A stretch of 64,000 bases of DNA from Lachnospiraceae bacterium (GTDB lineage: Bacteria > Bacillota > Clostridia > Lachnospirales > Lachnospiraceae): NCBI GenBank assembly GCA_015057505.1, contig SVEG01000002.1, positions 62,001 through 126,000 of the forward strand. Reading direction: 5' to 3'. The number at the start of each line of letters is the position of its first letter. Within the stretch, counting starts at the first letter, position 1. Position numbers and translations under genes: made by a program. Shown here piece after piece: positions 16,327-22,646 of this stretch. The notes beneath the pieces were generated by a model. That model was not told the DNA's origin. It searched no databases and saw only the letters and a list, made by a program, of their open reading frames with translations.

Positions 16327-18249
16327 TCACTGTACCTTAAATTCTATTAAAAAATCCCTATATTTCTCCTCTAGCTCAAGATTTGATGCCATCTCTTCTC
16401 TAAGCGCTTCAAAAAATTTGCCTTCGCAAGAAGGACTACGTACCCAGTTATTTACATTAGCTGCCTTATTTGCTTCTGAAGCTGTCTTCACCAAAACTTT
16501 TACAGTCAAAGTCAAAAATAAATTTGCTGATGCCTCAATTAATTTCTTCTTAAATTCTTTATCTGAATAATAACGATCATAATTAAACAATCTCTTATCA
16601 CTCTTAGCGTCAAATTGTGCTTTAAACTCATAATAAAGCGAAATAAAATAGAACATACAAATTCCTGCAGTATCTAAATGCAAAGAGTTCTGTGCTATTC
16701 GTGCATCAATATTCTTAATTGTATCTGGGTTTGTTTCATTTTCTTTTTGTTCTTGAGCCTTTGTTATTCGTTCTGTTAGAGTTGTTTTCAAAACTCGTTT
16801 TGCCTCTTTATAAATATGCTGAACAAATAACAGCTCATCAATATCTGTTTTAGTTTTTGTAAATATAACTCCATTATTATCCGGATTTTCTTTATCACAA
16901 AAGAAAATATCATGATAAATTTTATTAATAACATAATCACTTTGAGAATAATCGTTATTAAATAATGCACTCTTTTTATCTTTCGCAGTAAATGGCTTTT
17001 GTAAAAATGACGCATATGCAAGTTGCGCTAATTCTTCGTTTGTAGTTTTACGATGAACAATTCCTTTATTAAAACCTCCTGGTATTTGGGAGCCTCGCCT
17101 AATTTCAACAAATATTTGTGGATATGTATCATCCAGAAGCCATTGATTAAGATACTTTTGCTCAGGTCTATTTGCAACCATATCACGCGAAGTAATTGGA
17201 TTTTGAGTGTTGTTATATATTGCGATGTCTTGACGCATCTTTTCATCTCCAACTTTCAAAATCCTTGCTAATACATAAACTTTTTTTAATGCCTCTATTT
17301 TTTCATTTTCTTGATTTTTCTTTGCTTCTCTAAGAAACAAACCTAATGAACTTGTTGTTTGTGCACCATTTACTATAGAAAAATCCCTCAAAGAAACCTT
17401 TCCATCATTTGCATCCGCAATATCTGCATCTCGCGCGATAATTGTAATTCCATTATTATAATACCAAAAATTCTCTGGACACTCATTTATTGTATTACTC
17501 ATAGCTTGAAACGTTTTACTCTTTTTTGTTATAAGTGATTCTCTTAAGTTACTTCCGAACAAGATATTACGTCCTGCTTCTGTACTAAAATATGTATTAT
17601 TAAGTTGTGCCAAATCAAAGCCATTAATACTACACACTATTGCACCATGATTATTATCTAAGCTTCCATATTGCATGCTTGTATCAATAGCAATTTCATC
17701 ATTGTCAACAAACTCACTTGTATTATTATAAATAATTTCCAAAGCTTTCATCGTAAGTATATGCTCATTTTCTTCTGAACCAGAAAAATCATCTGCAACT
17801 CCTGTATGAACAACATAATAATTACAATGACTCTTATTTGCTTTATCCAAACTAGAGCTACTTAACATTTCTTTACATGTTTCACTATTTATCAACTTAG
17901 GATTTTTGCAATAATCATCTATTGTACGTCTCATTCCTAAAATTGCATTTCGTAATTCACTCTCATCAAGCGCTGTATTTTTTACTTGAATTATATCAAA
18001 GCTACACTCATCTCCATTTTCATGTTGATAAAAAATATCTATTCCCGCATCCGGAGGAGCTATAACATATTTACGCAATTCATTTATATTACTTTTTACA
18101 AAATCAGGCAAAAACTTGCCATAAAGCACTTTTAATACAACCAATTCAAATGCATCATTTTTTTGATTATTACGAACAATTGGACTATAACTAGGCAAAC
18201 CTTTAAACTCTTCATAATATTGTTCTTGTAATTCTATTAACGTTTTCAT
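16327..18249 (-). CDS. AIPR family abortive-infection protein with nuclease-like N-terminus
   Basis: 640 residues, start behind AAAGGAG. The AIPR domain shows FWYYNNGITIIARDADI, SIVNGAQTTSSLGLF and IAIYNNTQNPITSRDMVANR. Near the N-terminus APPDAGIDIFYQHENG with SFDIIQVKNT is a D...QxK arrangement typical of Mrr-like PD-(D/E)XK nucleases. AIPR proteins are named after a lactococcal abortive-infection phage resistance protein. Promoter with TGTAAG boxes at 18416 and EcsC gene downstream. I infer an anti-phage role; the exact mechanism is not known. Confidence 0.88.
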   Translation of the reverse strand: MKTLIELQEQYYEEFKGLPSYSPIVRNNQKNDAFELVVLKVLYGKFLPDFVKSNINELRKYVIAPPDAGIDIFYQHENGDECSFDIIQVKNTALDESELRNAILGMRRTIDDYCKNPKLINSETCKEMLSSSSLDKANKSHCNYYVVHTGVADDFSGSEENEHILTMKALEIIYNNTSEFVDNDEIAIDTSMQYGSLDNNHGAIVCSINGFDLAQLNNTYFSTEAGRNILFGSNLRESLITKKSKTFQAMSNTINECPENFWYYNNGITIIARDADIADANDGKVSLRDFSIVNGAQTTSSLGLFLREAKKNQENEKIEALKKVYVLARILKVGDEKMRQDIAIYNNTQNPITSRDMVANRPEQKYLNQWLLDDTYPQIFVEIRRGSQIPGGFNKGIVHRKTTNEELAQLAYASFLQKPFTAKDKKSALFNNDYSQSDYVINKIYHDIFFCDKENPDNNGVIFTKTKTDIDELLFVQHIYKEAKRVLKTTLTERITKAQEQKENETNPDTIKNIDARIAQNSLHLDTAGICMFYFISLYYEFKAQFDAKSDKRLFNYDRYYSDKEFKKKLIEASANLFLTLTVKVLVKTASEANKAANVNNWVRSPSCEGKFFEALREEMASNLELEEKYRDFLIEFKVQ

Positions 18250-18415
18250 GCATTTACTTCTCCTTTGTATTTTCTTTTCATTTCATTTTGTATTATATAA
18301 TCAAATTATAACATACTTGTTTTTTGTATTCAACTTTGCAATTTTACAAAATCTACTATCCATAAAAAATAACCATTCTCCATGAAATATATATTCAATA
18401 CTTTTATTAATAATA

Positions 18416-18448
18416 ATTTTATCACACCAACCTTACATTTCCCTTACA
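18416..18448 (-). promoter_or_regulatory. TGTAAG-box activator promoter, copy 3
   Basis: Minus strand: TGTAAG at 18443-18448 and 18432-18437, 10 bp, extended -10 TGATAAAAT (hexamer 18416-18421). It leaves a leader of about 160 nt before the AIPR start. Confidence 0.65.
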
Positions 18449-18516
18449 ATTTACAACAAATTTCGACTTTTTCTTTTTTTGCTTTATTAACTTTATCTAT
18501 TTATCCCAATACACAC

Positions 18517-18552
18517 AAAAACCCCGACGGAAGTAAACTTCCATCGAGGTTC
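18517..18552 (-). terminator. Hairpin family copy 4
   Basis: On the minus strand AACCTCGATGGAAGT pairs with ACTTCCGTCGGGGTT through two G-U wobbles, followed by TTTTG. The pairing works only for RNA of the minus strand. It lies 9 bp beyond the stop of the 30-codon ORF at 18562. Confidence 0.75.
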
Positions 18553-18561
18553 ATATAGTCA

Positions 18562-18654
18562 TTATTCACGAGCATATGGCTCGTTGCTTACGCGTATCTT
18601 ATTCCCTACGCCCTCGAAAAAGCTTCGCTTTTTCTCGTATGTTGTATTCGCCAT
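18562..18654 (-). CDS. Possible 30-residue protein or repeat-derived ORF
   Basis: Encodes MANTTYEKKRSFFEGVGNKI then RVSNEPYARE. A related ORF (MANITHEKKRSFFEGVGGRI) is at 22365. It ends 9 bp before hairpin copy 4, as three other minus-strand genes or gene remnants end just before their hairpins. Against a gene: the purine-rich site GGTGG is only 3 bases from the ATG, and the DNA contains a self-complementary core. The rest of 18655-18760 shows nothing. Confidence 0.35.
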   Translation of the reverse strand: MANTTYEKKRSFFEGVGNKIRVSNEPYARE

Positions 18655-18664
18655 AATCCACCAC
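18605..18664. repeat. Intergenic repeat with GAAAAAGC hairpin, copy 1
   Basis: About 60 bp aligning to 22426-22485, with the shared core ccctcgaaaaagct and gctttttctcg that folds as a hairpin, and attcgccataatc at the end. Roughly eight differences. Confidence 0.75.
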
Positions 18665-18760
18665 ATGGAGTACAATTATCTAGGGGATGATTCCCCTTTT
18701 CGTTGCAAGCAACATATAAAATACGCTTAGGAAGTACTTGAGAAGTGACTATTTCACCTC

Positions 18761-19360
18761 TTAAACATCTCCTGCATTATATACCTTCAATATGGCTTCC
18801 TTAACCTCATAAAGATTACTCAAAAGCAACTTGAATTGTTTTATACCGACATCACCATTACACATTAAATCCATATAATCAACAAGCAGGTCCCCTCCAT
18901 ATTTACTGGATTTCAATGTTATTTCAGGATATCTTAATGACATATACAAGTCATGGGAATTTGTTAGGTGATTTGTTTTCATAAAGTTTTTGATAATGTC
19001 AATCTGATTATCATAATATGTTCTTAGAGAATAATACAATTCTGAATTCACACCATAAAAACCCATAAGAAACTCCAAAAGCTCTTCGACACTATGTTTC
19101 TTTTCAAATGTTTTACCATTCAGCAATAGCAATCCTTTTACAAAAAGCTCTGTACTTTGTAAACAATTAAAAACAGCAGGAATGAATAGGTACAAATCAC
19201 TTTTTAATGCATTATGCTCCATTTCACATTGCGCTTCTTCTGCTGTATTCCCAATTCCGGCATTTGAATTCTTATTATTTATTAGTGTTTCCAATAACAA
19301 TTTCGCCGTTTCAAAGTATTGTTCTCCTAATCTAAAATAGCATATCGCCCGTTCCTTCAT
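18761..19360 (-). CDS. HEPN-like domain protein
   Basis: About 199 residues from ATG 19360 (GGTG six bases upstream); the track start adds 19 residues. Helical pattern FRLGEQYFETAKLLLETLI, then FIPAVFNCLQSTELFVKGLL and KKHSVEELLEFLMGFYG, resembles HEPN domains (A-x-Y...E...K..L...H.L). The RxxxxH ribonuclease motif is not seen, so it would be a non-catalytic HEPN member. No partner nucleotidyltransferase is adjacent. Moderate confidence in the fold, function unknown. Confidence 0.6.
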   Translation of the reverse strand: MKERAICYFRLGEQYFETAKLLLETLINNKNSNAGIGNTAEEAQCEMEHNALKSDLYLFIPAVFNCLQSTELFVKGLLLLNGKTFEKKHSVEELLEFLMGFYGVNSELYYSLRTYYDNQIDIIKNFMKTNHLTNSHDLYMSLRYPEITLKSSKYGGDLLVDYMDLMCNGDVGIKQFKLLLSNLYEVKEAILKVYNAGDV

Positions 19361-19459
19361 TTCGATCACCATATCCTCTAAAAACAAAAAGAAATAACTA
19401 CCGACAAAATGCACCACTTATAAACTTATTTTACTAAACCTCTTTTATCGACGATAAGC

Positions 19460-19633
19460 CTACGCTGATTTTTTTACAACTGTAAGTAAAGTCAAAGCAT
19501 CGACTTCTCCAACATAAACCTTTTCTTTCCAACCATCTATATTGATTTTGAAATTATATAAGCATTTTTTGTTAGGACATTCCCTATCGAAATATCCCTT
19601 TCTATCAGATTGAATTTTAACATGTATTTCCAA
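19460..19633 (-). CDS. Small zinc-motif ORF, possibly a truncated gene
   Basis: Not in the ORF track. Open from TTG 19633 (AGGTG seven bases upstream) to TAG 19460: LEIHVKIQSDRKGYFDRECP, NKKCLYNFKINIDGWKEKV, ending LTVVKKSA. The composition is coding-like and CPNKKC looks like half a zinc ribbon. The second Cys pair is absent, so the C-terminus may have been lost by frameshift after WKEKV. Confidence 0.45.
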   Translation of the reverse strand: MEIHVKIQSDRKGYFDRECPNKKCLYNFKINIDGWKEKVYVGEVDALTLLTVVKKSA

Positions 19634-19671
19634 TTTTCTACACCTACGTAAAATTTAAAAATTCTGTCCCT

Positions 19672-19873
19672 ACAAATTGGATTTTGTCACTCCAACAAAC
19701 TGAAATTTTGCGCGTAGCAATGAGCCATGCGCAGATGAGCCGAAGGTGACTGCCGGGTGCTCGCACACAGGTAGGCGCATTCGTGCGAAGATGCATACGG
19801 CGAACGCCGCGACAGCGAGTAAGCGATAGCTTACGAACCTGTCGGCATGGCGATACACCTACAAACTGTAATT
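19672..19873. repeat. GC-rich structured segment bounded by short direct repeats
   Basis: Much richer in GC than its surroundings. It starts with two and ends with one copy of a CCTACAAACTGTAATTT-like direct repeat (19672, 19693, 19856) and contains small inverted repeats such as GTAAGC-GATA-GCTTAC. The 62-residue ORF over it looks like a chance frame. It is probably an inserted repeat element. Confidence 0.5.
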
Positions 19874-19876
19874 TAT

Positions 19877-20305
19877 CTACTTAGTAAAATCAATTTCATA
19901 ACGTGTTCCATGTGAAAGCAATACTCCATCCACTAACTTAACACAAAGAATACAAGTATTTTCATCTTCAAAATTGTTATGCCCATTGTCTATCCATTCT
20001 GAAAAAGCAACTCTCATTTTGTTTGCAATTATCTCATTTTCTTTTTTTCCAAAATAACCTAAGTTAATTCCTTTTCCACTAGCAGTAAACCAATCTCCGG
20101 ATATTGCAACATTAGGATTCTTCTCGATTTGCTTCATCTTATTTGAAAGTCCATAAGTAAGTACATAAAATGCACCATCGTCATAGAAAGAATTTACACT
20201 ACGCACATAAGGTTTACCATCCATTGTTGTTGCTAAAGCAATAATGCTATCTTTTCCAAATCGTTCAACCACTATCTTTTCTGCTTCTCTTGAAAGTTTC
20301 TCCAT
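19877..20305 (-). CDS. Pyridoxamine 5'-phosphate oxidase-like flavin-binding protein
   Basis: 142 residues from ATG 20305 behind GAGGAGG. Split-barrel features: SIIALATTMDGKPYVRSVNS, GAFYVLTYGLSNKMKQIEKN and VAISGDWFTASGKGINLGYF. Family members bind FMN or a related flavin cofactor and are often reductases; substrate unknown. It follows the DUF3795 gene by about 30 bp. Confidence 0.8.
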   Translation of the reverse strand: MEKLSREAEKIVVERFGKDSIIALATTMDGKPYVRSVNSFYDDGAFYVLTYGLSNKMKQIEKNPNVAISGDWFTASGKGINLGYFGKKENEIIANKMRVAFSEWIDNGHNNFEDENTCILCVKLVDGVLLSHGTRYEIDFTK

Positions 20306-20334
20306 TTTATACCTCCTCTGTTTCAAAATAACCT

Positions 20335-20598
20335 CTACTTATCCTCATTTTTCCACTTGTTCAGGTTCGTCAAGCGGTCAGGATTATGTCCGTTTTCAAT
20401 AAACGTAGTCAAATCCTGACAAGGGAACTTTTTACACTCACCGCAATGCTTGAAGCCTTTCGTAGCAGCACATTTATAAATATCGCATTCTCCCCAGAAT
20501 ATCTTTCCTTCTTGTTCCACGCAGCCACCGCAATTAAATTTTTCTTTGAACTGACAGGAATTACAATCCGTTCCACATTTTCCTTTGATTGTGCTCAT
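20335..20598 (-). CDS. DUF3795 cysteine-rich protein
   Basis: 87 residues behind AGGAGG. Ten cysteines in the DUF3795 pattern: CGTDCNSCQFKEKFNCGGC, CDIYKC and HCGECKKFPC, presumably metal-binding. Function of the family unknown. It precedes the flavin-binding protein; a DUF3788-DUF3795 fusion lies two genes upstream. Confidence 0.85.
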   Translation of the reverse strand: MSTIKGKCGTDCNSCQFKEKFNCGGCVEQEGKIFWGECDIYKCAATKGFKHCGECKKFPCQDLTTFIENGHNPDRLTNLNKWKNEDK

Positions 20599-20651
20599 TA
20601 TATATTCCTCCTACTTCAATTGTATCGTTTGTAATATCAACTCTGAAACTA

Positions 20652-21440
20652 TTAAGGTAATGATTTCAATGTATATATGGCTTTTATAATGGTTAGTCCA
20701 TAGTCAACAAAGAAGTTTTTATGCTCTTCTGAATACATTTTCCTTTCTTCTATTGCTTCATCCGTTGCATGTCTAAAACAATGCATTTTCCTCCTATAAC
20801 TTGCCACTATATCGTCAGAAATATATTCAAAACAAAGATTATAATAATCAAGTGTAATAAACTTCTTATCCTTTTTCAATAGGTTCTCTATCAAGTTTGC
20901 AATCTCTGCTAGCTTTTCATCTGTACTCATATTATTGAAAGAAGCTTGTCGATTAGATATTTCGATAAATTTTTGGTTTATCATATCATCTATCTCAATA
21001 TGATTAGATTTGATTTCAAAAGTTAAACTCGCAACAAATTTTCTTCTAACAGCATAACGAACGGTTCCATTATCATCATCACCCTGGGCAATAATCCTGT
21101 TTCTTATATCTCCATATGTAAAGTCACTTGGATCCACCGGTGGTCTTGCTAACACTCTAGGAAATTCTTTTATCTCGTATCCCATTTTATATAAATAATA
21201 TGTAACAAGATAAAACCAGCATTTCTTTTCTTTATCCTCGAAATACACTTCTGGCTGACACAATTCCCTAAATTTTATTATAGCCTCTTCTGCATCATAT
21301 ACTTCAAACACATAATCATTTACTTCCATCTCTCCACTAAAAATGTTATGTATTTTGTTCACATTTTTAATTGATTCATAAAACCGATAATGATATTCTG
21401 TTTCTTGTATATTTTGAAAATAGAATTCTTTTAATTCCAT
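20652..21440 (-). CDS. Uncharacterised protein
   Basis: 262 residues from ATG 21440 behind GGAGG. It starts MELKEFYFQNIQETEYHYRF and contains PRVLARPPVDPSDFTYGDIR, RYAVRRKFVASLTFEIKS and a helical C-terminal third with CFRHATDEAIEERKMYSEEH. No signal peptide or membrane segment. I do not recognise the family. It lies between the two DUF3795-type genes in the same direction. Confidence 0.7.
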   Translation of the reverse strand: MELKEFYFQNIQETEYHYRFYESIKNVNKIHNIFSGEMEVNDYVFEVYDAEEAIIKFRELCQPEVYFEDKEKKCWFYLVTYYLYKMGYEIKEFPRVLARPPVDPSDFTYGDIRNRIIAQGDDDNGTVRYAVRRKFVASLTFEIKSNHIEIDDMINQKFIEISNRQASFNNMSTDEKLAEIANLIENLLKKDKKFITLDYYNLCFEYISDDIVASYRRKMHCFRHATDEAIEERKMYSEEHKNFFVDYGLTIIKAIYTLKSLP

Positions 21441-21510
21441 TCAAATCCTCCGTTTTGCTTAATAATGTAATTCGAACAATCTCTACTACAATTATAATTA
21501 CTTTCCGCTC

Positions 21511-22236
21511 CTATTTATCCTCGTATTGCATAGGAACATACGGAAGTATACCCCAAGTTATTTCATCAGCATAATGAACTTCTGTATGTATCATCGAACG
21601 ATAATCTGCTGATGTCGCCTTTACACAAGGAAACTCTTTGCATTCTTTACACTCTGCTAATCCTCTTTTGGGAGCGCAATCTTTTGCATTACAAGGATCG
21701 TCTTTACAATAACAATTATCACTATAACAACCTTCGCAACGCATACTCCAATCTGTGATTCCCCACATCTTAATCAAGTGCGGTTCCATCATAGCACGCA
21801 TAGCCTCATCCGTGTTTATATAATGAACACATAAATCGCATCGTTGACCACATTTAGAATACACCGCATTTTCTTTTGAAAAAGGTTTGCGATTTGGCTT
21901 CTTCTTAATCATTATCATCTGTTTGACTTCTTCTAATTGTTCCAAAGTAGATACATCAATAAACATCCACTTACCATCGTGGTATGTCTTTGAGTTATCA
22001 TAATAATTACGTATGTACGATGAGAATTCACTTGCATGCATTTCAAAGTATTCACGTTCTTTTCTGCCAAAAATAATCAAAAAAGTAAATCTGTCGTCAT
22101 GAATGTAAATGGTAAGAATTGTTTTTGCTCCTTGTTTAAATTTTAATTCGTCTTTACCATCACCAATCTCATCCAAACGATACTTTCCACGCATAAATTT
22201 CATTGTTTCATGGCTTACTTGTTCAAGAATAGTCAT
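21511..22236 (-). CDS. DUF3788-DUF3795 fusion protein
   Basis: 241 residues behind AGGAGG. Residues 1-110 match DUF3788 (FTFLIIFGRKEREYFEMHAS, YHDGKWMFIDV). Residues about 128-225 match DUF3795, with cysteine clusters CGQRCDLC, CEGCYSDNCYC and CKECKEFPC. The two domains occur separately at 6462 and 20335 in the same island, so they probably act together. Biochemical role unknown. Confidence 0.8.
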   Translation of the reverse strand: MTILEQVSHETMKFMRGKYRLDEIGDGKDELKFKQGAKTILTIYIHDDRFTFLIIFGRKEREYFEMHASEFSSYIRNYYDNSKTYHDGKWMFIDVSTLEQLEEVKQMIMIKKKPNRKPFSKENAVYSKCGQRCDLCVHYINTDEAMRAMMEPHLIKMWGITDWSMRCEGCYSDNCYCKDDPCNAKDCAPKRGLAECKECKEFPCVKATSADYRSMIHTEVHYADEITWGILPYVPMQYEDK

Positions 22237-22364
22237 AATATCCTCCTATCAATCAAATTTATTTTCCCGAATATGCAATTCCATCCAATTGAAATTGCAG
22301 ACCATTTTCAATCCTTAACAACACATAGTATTTTAAAATCGAATATATGTTCGTCTTCATCATA

Positions 22365-22475
22365 TCATATTACTTCCAAATTATCAATAACATTCCTATA
22401 CATTATGCCATGTTTTATCCTGCCTCCCACGCCCTCGAAAAAGCTCCGCTTTTTCTCGTGTGTTATATTCGCCAT
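22365..22475 (-). CDS. Possible 36-residue protein related to the ORF at 18562
   Basis: MANITHEKKRSFFEGVGGRI then KHGIMYRNVIDNLEVI. The first 20 residues match the ORF at 18562 with five changes. No good ribosome site; may be only a repeat. Confidence 0.25.
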   Translation of the reverse strand: MANITHEKKRSFFEGVGGRIKHGIMYRNVIDNLEVI

Positions 22476-22485
22476 AATCTTCCAC
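22426..22485. repeat. Intergenic repeat with GAAAAAGC hairpin, copy 2
   Basis: Partner of 18605-18664. The remaining 22237-22425 shows no gene. Confidence 0.75.
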
Positions 22486-22497
22486 GCAGATTGAGTC

Positions 22498-22527
22498 GTG
22501 CACTCTTTTACAAGAGCGCACTTTTTT
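22498..22527 (+). terminator. Plus-strand terminator-like hairpin
   Basis: GTGCACTCTT pairs with AAGAGCGCAC (one A/C mismatch) and is followed by TTTTTT. No plus-strand gene precedes it, so it may be a remnant. Confidence 0.4.
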
Positions 22528-22536
22528 AACAAATAA

Positions 22537-22576
22537 AATGCGCACAACTACATGTAAACATGCATTTGTGCGCATT
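22537..22576 (-). terminator. Terminator of ppdK
   Basis: AATGCGCACAA and TTGTGCGCATT pair perfectly with a partly paired loop, followed on the minus strand by TTTATTTG, about 70 bp after the ppdK stop. Confidence 0.75.
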
Positions 22577-22646
22577 AATTATTTGTTACTCAATCTGCTT
22601 ATTATAACAGTTATAAACTATATCTGTTCAGCCCGATTCTTTCTCA

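Noticed and set aside
19670-19858. 62-residue minus-strand ORF
   Set aside because: Frame of opportunity in a GC-rich repeat segment; no SD and no domain.
2235-22236. Integron or phage-type cassette array
   Set aside because: Repeated intergenic blocks and uniform gene direction suggested it, but there is no integrase, no attC-like core sites and no phage structural gene in the window.
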